This document shows, piece after piece, positions 31,810-40,686 of a DNA stretch of 64,000 nucleotides. The stretch spans positions 52,409-116,408 of the forward strand of contig SUXX01000003.1 of NCBI GenBank assembly GCA_015060735.1, read 5' to 3'. The DNA comes from Bacteroides sp. (GTDB lineage: Bacteria; Bacteroidota; Bacteroidia; Bacteroidales; Bacteroidaceae). Position 1 is the stretch's first letter, and each line of letters starts with the position of its first letter. The notes below the pieces were generated by a model that saw only the letters and a program-made list of their open reading frames with translations, did no database searches and was not told where the DNA came from. The position numbers and the translations under genes were made by a program.

Positions 31810-32826
31810 ATGAAAGTAATCGTAGATAATAAGATTCCTTATATCGCCGGTGAGATAGAAAAGATTGCCGATGAAGTGGTGTATTTGCCGGGAGATGCCT
31901 TCACGAAAGAGGACGTGAAGGAAGCGGATGCTTTGGTGGTCCGTACCCGTACACATTGTAATCGTGATTTGCTGGAAGGAAGCAAGGTGAAGTTCATCGT
32001 TACGGCTACAATCGGTTTCGACCATATCGATACGGATTATTGTCGTGAGGCGGGAATTGCTTGGACGAATTGTCCCGGATGCAATGCCGATTCGGTAGAG
32101 CAATATATACACTCCGTGCTTCTGCTCTTGAAGCGAGAAAAGGGTTTGAAGTTTGAAGAAGCTACCTTGGGTATTGTAGGTGTAGGTCATGTGGGAAGCC
32201 GAGTGAAGCGTATGGCCGAAGGCTTGGGGATGAAGGTTTTACTGAACGACCCTCCTCGGGCCGACAGGGGAGAGAAAGGTTTTGTGGACTTGACGGAGAT
32301 AGCTGAAAAGTGTGATGTCATCACCTTCCATACACCTTTATATATAGAGGGACAATATCGCACCTATCATTTGGTCGATGAGGATTTCCTTTTCAGCTTG
32401 AAGCGTACACCTTATATTATAAACTCCAGTCGTGGGGAAGTGGTGGATACAGCTTCGTTGCTGGCTTCTTTGGCTTCCGGAAAGGTGCAGGATGCCGTTA
32501 TCGACACATGGGAATATGAGCCGGAAATCAGTCGTGAGCTTCTGGAAGTCGCTTTCCTGGCTACTCCACACATTGCCGGCTATTCGGCAGATGGAAAGGC
32601 CAATGCCACCCGGATGTCATTGGAGGCTTTGGCTCGATTCTTTGGGTTGGAGGCAGCATTCAGTGTTGTGCCACCTGAGGTTTCGGACATGTTGTTCTCA
32701 GACGACCCGGAAGAAGCCTATCTTCAGGCTTACAATCCGACGCGAGATAGTGAATGGCTGAAAGCTTCTCCACGGAAGTTCGAATGGTTTAGGGGAAACT
32801 ATCCGTTGAGAAGGGAAAGAGGATAA
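31810..32826 (+). CDS. pdxB: 4-phosphoerythronate dehydrogenase
   Basis: NAD-dependent oxidation of 4-phosphoerythronate in DXP-independent-start pyridoxal phosphate synthesis. It has 338 residues, about 40 fewer than E. coli PdxB; the C-terminal dimerisation domain is shortened. The N-terminus MKVIVDNKIPYIAGEIE, the NAD motif GIVGVGHVGSRV (near residue 118) and the catalytic stretches INSSRGEVVD, DTWEYEPEI and TPHIAGYSADGK are all typical. It lies just downstream of rnhA and ends in a hairpin whose stem overlaps the stop codon. Confidence 0.93.
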   Translation: MKVIVDNKIPYIAGEIEKIADEVVYLPGDAFTKEDVKEADALVVRTRTHCNRDLLEGSKVKFIVTATIGFDHIDTDYCREAGIAWTNCPGCNADSVEQYIHSVLLLLKREKGLKFEEATLGIVGVGHVGSRVKRMAEGLGMKVLLNDPPRADRGEKGFVDLTEIAEKCDVITFHTPLYIEGQYRTYHLVDEDFLFSLKRTPYIINSSRGEVVDTASLLASLASGKVQDAVIDTWEYEPEISRELLEVAFLATPHIAGYSADGKANATRMSLEALARFFGLEAAFSVVPPEVSDMLFSDDPEEAYLQAYNPTRDSEWLKASPRKFEWFRGNYPLRRERG

Positions 32827-32863
32827 CATGCGAAGGCGTTTGTAAAAAACGCCTTCGCATGTT
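32825..32863. terminator. Bidirectional terminator between pdxB and purN
   Basis: A perfect 17-bp stem, AACATGCGAAGGCGTTT and its complement, with loop GTAAA. It begins within the pdxB stop codon and ends 4 nt before the convergent purN stop. Confidence 0.85.
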
Positions 32864-32866
32864 TAT

Positions 32867-33427
32867 CTAAACAAGCAGTTGTTCAATCACTTTCGGGAAG
32901 TGTTCATACTCCAGCTGATGCACTCGTGTAGCCAAGGAGTCGGGTGTGTCGTCCGGAAGGACGGGGCATTTGGCTTGAAGAATGATGTCGCCCTCGTCAT
33001 AATGCCCGTCGATATAGTGAATGGTGATGCCGCTCTCTGTTTCATGAGCTGCCAATACAGCTTCGTGTACATGGCTTCCGTACATTCCCTTACCGCCATA
33101 CTTGGGAAGCAGAGAAGGATGGATGTTGATGATACGTTGAGGGTATTCATTCAGGATTTCATCGGGAACCCGGAGCAGGAATCCGGCCAGTAGGATGAAG
33201 TCCGTCTGATACTGATGGAGAATCTTGGTCGCTTCTCCTTCCTTGAATCCTTTGGCAGGAACAAACTCTACGGGTATCCCCAGATTCTTGGCTCGCCGGA
33301 TGACACCGGCCTCGGCCTTGTTGGTAATGACCAGAACTATCTTGACCGAAGTACTATCGGCAAAATATCGGATGATTCGTTCGGCGTTTGTGCCTTCGCC
33401 GGAGGCTAGAATGGTTACTCTTTTCAT
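32867..33427 (-). CDS. purN: Phosphoribosylglycinamide formyltransferase
   Basis: Transfers a formyl group from 10-formyl-THF to GAR in purine synthesis. The protein has 186 residues, shorter than E. coli PurN (212). The N-terminus MKRVTILASGEGTNAERI, the catalytic INIHPSLLPKYGGKGMYG (Asn/His) and the distal DGHYDEGDII (Asp) are intact. I use the ATG at 33427; a frame extending 15 codons further lacks family similarity. It is divergent from acpP across a 154-nt promoter region. purD is at 9.3 kb. Confidence 0.94.
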   Translation of the reverse strand: MKRVTILASGEGTNAERIIRYFADSTSVKIVLVITNKAEAGVIRRAKNLGIPVEFVPAKGFKEGEATKILHQYQTDFILLAGFLLRVPDEILNEYPQRIINIHPSLLPKYGGKGMYGSHVHEAVLAAHETESGITIHYIDGHYDEGDIILQAKCPVLPDDTPDSLATRVHQLEYEHFPKVIEQLLV

Positions 33428-33497
33428 GGCTTTCAAGGTTTTCTGGTGCACATAAAAGCTAAAATTGTGCAAAAAATTGCATTTATTTGCTTGAATA

Positions 33498-33529
33498 TTT
33501 GCTCAACTTAGGAAATATTTATTCCTTTG
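33498..33529 (+). promoter_or_regulatory. Promoter TTTG-N20-TTCCTTTG for acpP operon
   Basis: A -33 TTTG (33498-33501) and a -7-like TTCCTTTG (33522-33529) separated by 20 nt, close to the Bacteroidetes sigma-ABfr consensus. It drives acpP-fabF-rnc. Confidence 0.65.
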
Positions 33530-33581
33530 CAAACGCAAAGAAAATAAAATAATTCGATTATTAACTAAAAAATTGAAAGTT

Positions 33582-33815
33582 ATGTCTGAAATTCAAGAAA
33601 GAGTAAAAGCTATCATCGTTGATAAATTGGGTGTAGAAGAATCAGAAGTTACAATGGAAGCAAGCTTCACTAACGACCTTGGTGCTGATTCATTGGATAC
33701 AGTAGAATTGATCATGGAATTCGAAAAGGAATTCGGTATCTCTATTCCAGACGATCAAGCTGAAAAGATTGGCTCAGTAGGTGATGCTGTTGCTTATATC
33801 GAAGCTAACGCATAA
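33582..33815 (+). CDS. acpP: Acyl carrier protein
   Basis: Carries fatty-acyl intermediates on a 4'-phosphopantetheine arm. It has 77 residues and is very acidic; the [10 protein letters not shown] motif near residue 36 holds the modified serine. The start is ATG 33582. It heads acpP-fabF-rnc, the standard order in many bacteria. Codon use is highly biased, consistent with high expression. Confidence 0.98.
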   Translation: MSEIQERVKAIIVDKLGVEESEVTMEASFTNDLGADSLDTVELIMEFEKEFGISIPDDQAEKIGSVGDAVAYIEANA

Positions 33816-33842
33816 TAACCATCTCTCCCTTTATATTTTATA

Positions 33843-35108
33843 ATGGAATTGAAGAGAGTAGTAGTAACAGGTCTTGGTGCTCTTACTCCTGTTGGCAATA
33901 CGGTTGCCGAAACTTGGGAAAACCTTTTGAACGGAGTAAGCGGAGCAGGGCCTATTACTCATTTTGATGCATCCAAATTCAAGACTCAATTTGCATGCGA
34001 AGTGAAGGGATTCAATCCCAACAATCATTTCGATCGTAAGGAAGCCCGCAAGATGGACTTGTATGCCCAATATGCTATTGTGGCAGCTAAGGAAGCGATA
34101 GAGGACGCAGCAATGGATCTTGACAAGGAGGACAAGACAAAGATTGGCGTTATTTACGGAGTAGGTATTGGTGGTATCCGTACTTTTGAAGACGAAATGA
34201 TTGCTTATGCCGGTACTAAAGATACGATAGGACCTAAGTTTAATCCGTTCTTCATCCCTAAGATGATTGCCGACATTGCTTCCGGCCATATTTCCATCAT
34301 GTATGGTTTCCATGGACCGAATTTCACTACTACATCTGCATGTGCTTCTTCATCGAATGCCATTGCCGATGCATTCAATTATATCCGTTTGGGTAAGGCG
34401 AATGTCATTGTGGCTGGTGGTGCTGAAGCAGCTATCTCTCCGGGTGGAGTAGGTGGTTTCAATGCGATGCATGCTTTGTCTACTCGCAATGATGACCCGG
34501 CTCGTGCCTCTCGTCCGTTTAGTGCAAGTCGCGATGGATTTGTAATGGCCGAAGGTGCAGGTTGCTTGATTTTGGAAGAATTGGAACATGCCAAGGCTCG
34601 TGGTGCCAAGATATATGCCGAATTGGTAGGTGCAGGTTTGTCAGCCGATGCCCATCACCTCACTGCCTCTCATCCCGAAGGGTTGGGTGCCAAGTTAGTG
34701 ATGCTGAATGCATTGGAAGATGCAAACTTGAAGCCAGAAGACATCGATTATATCAATGTTCATGGAACATCGACCCCGGTAGGCGATATCTCGGAAGCCA
34801 AAGCCATCAAGGATGTATTTGGTGAACATGCTTATAAACTGAACATCAGTTCTACCAAGTCTATGACCGGACACCTCTTGGGTGCTGCCGGTGCGATAGA
34901 AGCTTTGGTCAGCGTCTTGGCAGTAAAGAACGACATTGTTCCTCCGACCATCAACCATGAAGAAGGTGACAACGATGAAAACATCGACTATAACCTGAAC
35001 TTCACATTTGGAAAAGCTCAGAAACGCGAAGTTCGTGCTGCACTGAGCAATACATTCGGTTTCGGTGGACACAATGCATGTGTAATTGTTAAGAAATACG
35101 CAGAATAA
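33843..35108 (+). CDS. fabF: 3-oxoacyl-ACP synthase II
   Basis: Elongating condensing enzyme of type II fatty acid synthesis, 421 residues. Catalytic Cys lies in TTSACASSSNAI near residue 165, and the two histidines in NVHGTSTPVGD near residue 305 and KSMTGHLLGAAG near residue 342. The C-terminus NTFGFGGHNACVIV is canonical. It starts 27 nt after acpP and is followed after 2 nt by rnc. Confidence 0.97.
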   Translation: MELKRVVVTGLGALTPVGNTVAETWENLLNGVSGAGPITHFDASKFKTQFACEVKGFNPNNHFDRKEARKMDLYAQYAIVAAKEAIEDAAMDLDKEDKTKIGVIYGVGIGGIRTFEDEMIAYAGTKDTIGPKFNPFFIPKMIADIASGHISIMYGFHGPNFTTTSACASSSNAIADAFNYIRLGKANVIVAGGAEAAISPGGVGGFNAMHALSTRNDDPARASRPFSASRDGFVMAEGAGCLILEELEHAKARGAKIYAELVGAGLSADAHHLTASHPEGLGAKLVMLNALEDANLKPEDIDYINVHGTSTPVGDISEAKAIKDVFGEHAYKLNISSTKSMTGHLLGAAGAIEALVSVLAVKNDIVPPTINHEEGDNDENIDYNLNFTFGKAQKREVRAALSNTFGFGGHNACVIVKKYAE

Positions 35109-35110
35109 TC

Positions 35111-36034
35111 GTGTTTGGGAATGTAAATGACAGAATAAGGCTTCTCTTCCGAAAGGACAAGAAGTCTTATTCTTGTTTCTATAAAATGTTAGGTTTCTAC
35201 CCTCGTAATATCCATTATTACGAGCAGGCATTGTTGCATAAATCGGTTTCTGCCCGGTCGGAGAAGGGACGCCCATTAAACAATGAGCGTTTGGAATTCT
35301 TGGGTGACGCCATCTTGGATGCCGTAGTAGCTGATATTGTTTATCAGAAATTCGAAGGCAAGCGAGAAGGTTTCTTGACCAATACCCGTGCGAAAATGGT
35401 ATCACGCGAGACATTGAACCGTTTGGCAGAACAGATAGGATTGTCCAAGCTGATAAAATTCAGTGCCCGTCAGTCGGCACACAACAGCTACATGGGCGGA
35501 AATGCATTCGAAGCTTTGATTGGTGCTATTTATTTGGATAGAGGATATGCCTATTGCAAATATTTCATGGAGCATCGCATCATCGGTACTTTCTTAAATC
35601 TGGAGAAGTTATCCCGCAAGGAGGTAAATTTCAAATCTAGGTTGTTAGAATGGAGCCAGAAGAATAAATTCGAATTAGTCTTTGAATTGACTCAAGAATC
35701 GCATGATGAATTTAATAGCCCTATTTTCGAAACCGAAGTTTTGGTAGAAGGAATCCATGCCGGGAGAGGTAAGGGATATTCAAAGAAGGAATCCCAGCAG
35801 ATGGCTGCCCATGAAACATGGAATAAAATTAAGAAAGATTCGGCTTTTGTGGAAAGTGTGTGGACAGCAAAAGGCTTGCGGGAACATCCGGAAGGAGAGC
35901 ATACTCAGGTAGAGGTTGGACAGCATGAGAAACCGGCCCAGGTTATGATTGTTGAGGTTGTTCGACGCTCGGACGAGGCAGAACGAATCATTAGTGAAGC
36001 CGAAGAAGCTGCTTTTAGGGATTTGGAGGCTTAA
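35111..36034 (+). CDS. rnc: Ribonuclease III
   Basis: Cleaves double-stranded RNA in rRNA and mRNA processing. The protein has 307 residues against about 226 in E. coli. The signature NERLEFLGDAILDAVVADIVY lies near residues 57-77. The downstream catalytic region NAFEALIGAIYLDRGY is near residue 138, and a dsRNA-binding domain follows (about 175-245). The extra length is an N-terminal leader of about 20 residues and an acidic 50-residue C-terminal tail ending ISEAEEAAFRDLEA. The start is GTG at 35111, 2 nt after the fabF stop; no in-frame ATG exists before the conserved domain except at residue 26. Confidence 0.93.
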   Translation: MFGNVNDRIRLLFRKDKKSYSCFYKMLGFYPRNIHYYEQALLHKSVSARSEKGRPLNNERLEFLGDAILDAVVADIVYQKFEGKREGFLTNTRAKMVSRETLNRLAEQIGLSKLIKFSARQSAHNSYMGGNAFEALIGAIYLDRGYAYCKYFMEHRIIGTFLNLEKLSRKEVNFKSRLLEWSQKNKFELVFELTQESHDEFNSPIFETEVLVEGIHAGRGKGYSKKESQQMAAHETWNKIKKDSAFVESVWTAKGLREHPEGEHTQVEVGQHEKPAQVMIVEVVRRSDEAERIISEAEEAAFRDLEA

Positions 36035-36038
36035 ACTT

Positions 36039-36083
36039 AAAAAGGAGGTGGATGCGTATTTGACGCATCCACCTCCTTTTTTT
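36039..36083. terminator. Bidirectional terminator between rnc and pfkA
   Basis: AAAAAGGAGGTGGATGCGT, loop ATTTG, then the exact complement ending in TTTTTTT. The T tract enters the pfkA stop codon. Confidence 0.92.
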
Positions 36084-37095
36084 AACCGAAGCAAATACCC
36101 AATCGTTTGCCTTGTATAATCAAATCATGATTCTCATTGACGGTTTTCAACTTTCCGGCCACTTCCGATAAAGGGATAGAGCCGATGTTTGAACCTTGCA
36201 GTGCAACCATTCTACCGAATTGTCCATTAGCTATCAGTTCAGTAGCATGACCTCCCATGCGGGTGGCTAAGTTCCGGTCGAAAGCAGTTGGTGAACCTCC
36301 TCGTTGGATATATCCCAATACGGTTTCTCTGGTTTCAAAGCCGGTTTCATATTCTATTTCTTGTGCAATGTATTCGGCAGCCTTTTTCCCGTCAGGTGTT
36401 TTGATACCTTCTGCTACCACAACGATGGAATATGTTTTTCCCTTTTTCAGACGTTCAATGATGGTATTGCCGATGTTGCGGATATTATAAGGCATTTCGG
36501 GAAGCAGAATTACATCACCTCCTCCAGCCATGCCCGAATAGAGAGCAATCCAACCTGCCTTGTGCCCCATGACTTCAATCACCATAACTCGTTGGTGTGA
36601 ACTAGCGGTCGAGTGCAATCGGTCTATGGCTTCTGTAGCAATGGTTACGGCCGAATCGAATCCGAAAGATGTGTCAGTTCCCCAAACGTCATTGTCGATG
36701 GTTTTAGGGATAGATACCACATTTACACCTGCTTGAGATAATTTGGCCGCAGTTTTTTGTGTACCGTTTCCTCCGATGCAGACGATACAATCCAATTGTA
36801 AGTCTTGGATATTCTTAAGCATCAATGCCGGTTTGTTGTTCTCGGAGGATGCAGCGTGACGTTTTTTGAACGGTTTTTCTCTCGACGTTCCTAAAATGGT
36901 ACCGCCCATATTCAATAGGCCGGTCAAGTCTTTATCTGTCAATGGAACGATATCGTTGTCCAACAAACCACGAAATCCGCTATGGATTCCATATACTTCC
37001 ATGCCGTAATGGTTGATTGCCGTTTTACAAACGCCTCTGATGGTAGCGTTTATACCCGGGCAGTCGCCTCCTGATGTTAAGATTCCTATTCTCAT
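36082..37095 (-). CDS. pfkA: 6-phosphofructokinase, group III-like
   Basis: Phosphorylates fructose 6-phosphate in glycolysis. The protein has 337 residues, starting MRIGILTSGGDCPGIN. Two discriminating positions can be read: the GGNGTQKTA loop keeps Gly where PPi enzymes carry Asp (position 104 in E. coli numbering), and PKTIDND has Lys where classic ATP-PFKs have Gly (position 124). This Gly/Lys pair is typical of the mixed-substrate group III subfamily, so ATP use is likely but not certain. A frame extending 46 codons upstream is AT-rich leader and not conserved. Divergent from the GH3 gene. Confidence 0.92.
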   Translation of the reverse strand: MRIGILTSGGDCPGINATIRGVCKTAINHYGMEVYGIHSGFRGLLDNDIVPLTDKDLTGLLNMGGTILGTSREKPFKKRHAASSENNKPALMLKNIQDLQLDCIVCIGGNGTQKTAAKLSQAGVNVVSIPKTIDNDVWGTDTSFGFDSAVTIATEAIDRLHSTASSHQRVMVIEVMGHKAGWIALYSGMAGGGDVILLPEMPYNIRNIGNTIIERLKKGKTYSIVVVAEGIKTPDGKKAAEYIAQEIEYETGFETRETVLGYIQRGGSPTAFDRNLATRMGGHATELIANGQFGRMVALQGSNIGSIPLSEVAGKLKTVNENHDLIIQGKRLGICFG

Positions 37096-37211
37096 GGTAT
37101 TTGTTATTTGAATTGTCACATAATTTATCGCGTAAAGATAAGAAAAAATAAAAGTAATGTAGAAAAGTCTAAAAAAAATAATTTCATAAGGGCTATTAAA
37201 ATAGAAAAGGT

Positions 37212-37219
37212 TAATTTTG
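37212..37219 (+). promoter_or_regulatory. -7 element TAATTTTG for GH3 operon
   Basis: TAnnTTTG match 28 nt upstream of ATG 37248. Confidence 0.6.
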
Positions 37220-37247
37220 CAAGATGTAATCAAGAACGATACGTAAA

Positions 37248-38759
37248 ATGATTAATGAAACGAAATTGATAGGACTTGGCTTTAAATATCGTCAAAAAGC
37301 CATTGCTAAATATGCCTCGCAAACCGAGGCAATACAGGATAATGTGCTCCAAAACCTCTTGCATAAAGCAGAGAAAACAGAGTGGGGAAAGAAATATGAT
37401 TATCCGACAATAAAGGGGTATCAAGATTTTCAACAACGTGTTCCCGTTCAGACTTACGAAGAAATAAAGGGTTATGTAGACCGTATGCGTCATGGCGAAA
37501 AGGATATTTTGTGGCCGGGCGAAGTGGTATGGTATGCTAAATCATCCGGAACAACCAATGACAAGAGCAAATTTATTCCTGTCAGCAAGGAGGGGCTTCA
37601 GACTGTACACTATGCCGGTGGACGTGATGCCGTGGCTTTGTATCTGCAACAGAATCCGGATAGTCGTATATTTTCAGGACGAACTTTGATATTAGGCGGT
37701 AGCCATGCTCCCAACTATAATTTAAAGAATAGTTTGGTGGGAGATCTTTCAGCTATCTTGATTGAGAATATTAATCCTTTGGTAAACCTTATCCGTGTCC
37801 CTCGAAAAGAGATTGCCTTATTGAGCGATTTTGAAGAAAAGATGGAGAAGATTGCTCGGGTGGCTATGGATAAGGATATAACCAATATCTCGGGAGTGCC
37901 TTCATGGATGTTGGCCGTAGTGAAGCGAGTAATGGAGCTAAAAGGTACAGACAATCTGGCTGAGGTCTGGCCAAATCTGGAAGTCTTCTTTCACGGGGGA
38001 GTGGCTTTTACTCCTTATCGTGAACAATATAAGCAGATTATACGTAGTAGTAAAATGCATTATATGGAGACTTACAATGCCAGCGAAGGTTTCTTTGGCT
38101 TGCAAAACGACCCGGCTGATCCGGCTATGATGCTGATGATTGATTATGGAGTGTTCTATGAATTCTTGCCGATGGACGAATTTGATTCACCGAATCCGCA
38201 TATCGTTCCTTTGACAGGTGTTGAAGTGGGAAAGAATTATGCCCTTTTGATTAGTACGGCTTGTGGTTTGTGGCGTTATATGATTGGTGATACGGTGAAG
38301 TTTACATCCAAGGATCCATATAAGTTTATCATCACCGGACGTACCAAGCATTTCATCAATGCTTTTGGCGAGGAATTGATGGTGGACAATGCTGAACAGG
38401 GATTGGCTCGGGCTTGCAAGGAAACGGGAGCACAAGTGGCAGAGTATTCAGCAGCTCCGGTGTTTATGGATGCCGATGCCAAGTGCCGTCACCAGTGGTT
38501 GATAGAGTTTGCCGTGATGCCCGACTCGCTGGAGAAGTTTGCTGAGGTTTTAGATAAGACATTGCAGGAAATCAATTCGGACTATGAAGCAAAACGGCAT
38601 AAGAACATTACTTTGCAACCTTTGGAAATAGTGGTGGCTCGTCCGAAACTTTTCCATGATTGGTTGAAGGAGAAAGGAAAATTGGGTGGACAACATAAGG
38701 TGCCCAGATTGAGTAATTCGCGTGATTACATAGAAGAAATGTTAAGACTGAATCAGTAG
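37248..38759 (+). CDS. GH3-family acyl-adenylating enzyme
   Basis: A 503-residue protein of the GH3 fold, an ANL-type acyl-adenylate former named after plant auxin-conjugating enzymes. The adenylation motif WYAKSSGTTNDKSKFIPV near residue 97 is unmistakable. Others are HYMETYNASEGFFGLQ near residue 270 and YMIGDTVKFTSKDPYKFIITG near residue 344. Bacterial GH3 substrates are mostly unknown; conjugation of an organic or fatty acid to an amine is the expected chemistry. The Ig-like lipoprotein gene begins 1 nt after the stop, so it leads a three-gene operon. Confidence 0.9.
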   Translation: MINETKLIGLGFKYRQKAIAKYASQTEAIQDNVLQNLLHKAEKTEWGKKYDYPTIKGYQDFQQRVPVQTYEEIKGYVDRMRHGEKDILWPGEVVWYAKSSGTTNDKSKFIPVSKEGLQTVHYAGGRDAVALYLQQNPDSRIFSGRTLILGGSHAPNYNLKNSLVGDLSAILIENINPLVNLIRVPRKEIALLSDFEEKMEKIARVAMDKDITNISGVPSWMLAVVKRVMELKGTDNLAEVWPNLEVFFHGGVAFTPYREQYKQIIRSSKMHYMETYNASEGFFGLQNDPADPAMMLMIDYGVFYEFLPMDEFDSPNPHIVPLTGVEVGKNYALLISTACGLWRYMIGDTVKFTSKDPYKFIITGRTKHFINAFGEELMVDNAEQGLARACKETGAQVAEYSAAPVFMDADAKCRHQWLIEFAVMPDSLEKFAEVLDKTLQEINSDYEAKRHKNITLQPLEIVVARPKLFHDWLKEKGKLGGQHKVPRLSNSRDYIEEMLRLNQ

Positions 38760-38760
38760 G

Positions 38761-40686
38761 ATGAAGGACTGGAAAAAACATAGATTACCGATAATCCTGT
38801 TATTGGTTATTTTAGGATATTCGTGTGCAAGTATTGGTACTCCTGATGGAGGACCATACGATGAGATGCCTCCTAAGTTTATCGGGAGTACGCCTGCCTT
38901 GCATGCTGTGAATGCCAAGGAAAATAAATTGGAGTTGGAGTTTGATGAATTCATCAAGTTGGAGAAAGCAGCAGAAAAGGTGGTGGTTTCTCCTCCTCAG
39001 TTGGAACAACCCGAAATCAAGGTTTCCGGAAAGAAGGTGGTGGTAGAGTTAGTTGATACGTTGAAAGATGCCACTACCTATACCATTGATTTTTCGGATG
39101 CGATTGTAGACAACAATGAGGGTAATCCGATGGGGCATTTTACCTATTCTTTCTCTACGGGTGATGTTATAGATACGATGGAAGTAGCTGGAACTGTGTT
39201 GAATGCAGCCGATTTGGAGCCTATCAAAGGAATGTTGGTGGGTTTGCAGAAAAATCTGAACGATAGTGCTTTCAAGACATTGCCTTTCGACCGGGTTTCA
39301 CGTACTGATAGCCGTGGAAGGTTTATAATACGTGGGGTGGCACCGGGTGAATACCGCATTTATGCATTGATGGATGGTAATCAGAATTATTTGTTTGATT
39401 CCAAGACGGAGATGATTGCATTTAGCGATTCCATAATTGTACCTTCCATGACCGGAGCTGTTCGTCAGGATACGATTTGGAAAGATACATTGACCGTGGA
39501 TACTATCAAGACCGTAAACTATACTCGTTTTTTGCCGGATGATGTTATCCTAAGGGCATTTAAAGAAGAAAATGACCGTCAATATTTTTCGAGGAGTCAG
39601 CGAGACAAGGAAAACCATTTTATTTTGAAATTCAGTGCAAAAGCTGACACTTTACCTCGTTTGAAGGGATTGAACTTTGATGAAAAGGATGCTTTTATTG
39701 TCGAAGCAAATGAGGGAAATGATTCCATTTGCTATTGGATTAAGGATTCATTGCTTGTTCAGATGGATACGCTAGTTGTTCAGATGGATTATCTCTATAC
39801 TGATACATTGAATCAGCTTGTTCCTAAAACAGATACACTTTATTTAGCCAACAAAATGACGAAGGAACAACGCGAAAAGCTCCAGAAACAGGCTGAAGAA
39901 GAGAAAGAGAAGGAACGTAAAAAAAGAGAGCGAAAGGGGCTTGAGCCTATTGCTGAAAAGACTCCTTTCCTGACAATGAAAGTGAATGCTTCTTCCTCAT
40001 TTGATGTCAATCAGAATGTCCAACTCTCTTTCGATGAACCGGTGGCTCGGATAGACACCTCGGCCATTCATGTTTGTATCAAGGAAGATTCTACGTGGAT
40101 AGAAACTCCTTTCCTGTTTATGGCAGATTCGGTAACTCCTCGTCAGTATGAAATCTTGGCAGAGTGGCAACCCGAAAGAGAATATCAACTGAAGATAGAC
40201 TCAACGGCTATTGTAGGCATTTATGGTCTGCATACCGATAAGGTGGAGCAAACTTTCAAAGTGAAGGGATTAAATGAGTATGGCACTATCCTGTTAAATA
40301 TCTTAGGTGCTCCTGAAACGGGTGTTGTCGAGTTATTGGATAATGGTGGAAATGTGCTCCGTCAGCAACCTATCAGCAATGGTACAGCAGACTTTTATTA
40401 TTTGAAGCCTGATACGAAGTATTATATCCGAATGTTCGATGACCGAAACCGGAATGGGAAGTGGGATACTGGAAACTTTGAGCAAGGAATTCAGGCTGAG
40501 GAGGTTTATTATTTCCCGAAAGTGTGGGAGATGAAGGCAAATTTCGAGTTTGAGGAGTCATGGAACATTCATGAAGTGCCTGCCGACAAACAAAAGTTGG
40601 ATGAAATCAAGAAACAGAAGCCTGAACAAGAAAAACAAGTCAGGGAACGAAACAAGGAACGGGCTAGAAAACTGGGACGCTTATGA
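38761..40686 (+). CDS. Ig-like (Big_5) domain lipoprotein
   Basis: A 641-residue envelope lipoprotein (lipobox GYSC, Cys22). The N-terminal Big_5-type beta-sandwich (about 30-130) has PKFIGSTPALHAV and TYTIDFSDAIVDNNEGNP. A carboxypeptidase-regulatory-like domain follows (about 138-215; GRFIIRGVAPGEYRIYALMDGNQN). A Lys/Glu-rich helical stretch (about 370-395, KEQREKLQKQAEEEKEKER) looks like a coiled coil. Another beta region and a charged C-terminal tail end the protein. It starts 1 nt after the GH3 stop and overlaps the DUF3108 gene by 4 nt. The function is unknown; envelope assembly is plausible. Confidence 0.82.
   Translation: MKDWKKHRLPIILLLVILGYSCASIGTPDGGPYDEMPPKFIGSTPALHAVNAKENKLELEFDEFIKLEKAAEKVVVSPPQLEQPEIKVSGKKVVVELVDTLKDATTYTIDFSDAIVDNNEGNPMGHFTYSFSTGDVIDTMEVAGTVLNAADLEPIKGMLVGLQKNLNDSAFKTLPFDRVSRTDSRGRFIIRGVAPGEYRIYALMDGNQNYLFDSKTEMIAFSDSIIVPSMTGAVRQDTIWKDTLTVDTIKTVNYTRFLPDDVILRAFKEENDRQYFSRSQRDKENHFILKFSAKADTLPRLKGLNFDEKDAFIVEANEGNDSICYWIKDSLLVQMDTLVVQMDYLYTDTLNQLVPKTDTLYLANKMTKEQREKLQKQAEEEKEKERKKRERKGLEPIAEKTPFLTMKVNASSSFDVNQNVQLSFDEPVARIDTSAIHVCIKEDSTWIETPFLFMADSVTPRQYEILAEWQPEREYQLKIDSTAIVGIYGLHTDKVEQTFKVKGLNEYGTILLNILGAPETGVVELLDNGGNVLRQQPISNGTADFYYLKPDTKYYIRMFDDRNRNGKWDTGNFEQGIQAEEVYYFPKVWEMKANFEFEESWNIHEVPADKQKLDEIKKQKPEQEKQVRERNKERARKLGRL

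Noticed and set aside
31165..32190. 341-codon minus-strand frame opposite rnhA and pdxB
   Set aside because: It spans two real genes, ignores their boundary, and reads as a His/Ile-rich shadow without motifs.
37096..37233. 46-codon N-terminal extension of pfkA
   Set aside because: AT-rich leader sequence with Phe/Ile/Tyr runs; the conserved protein begins exactly at MRIGILTSGG.
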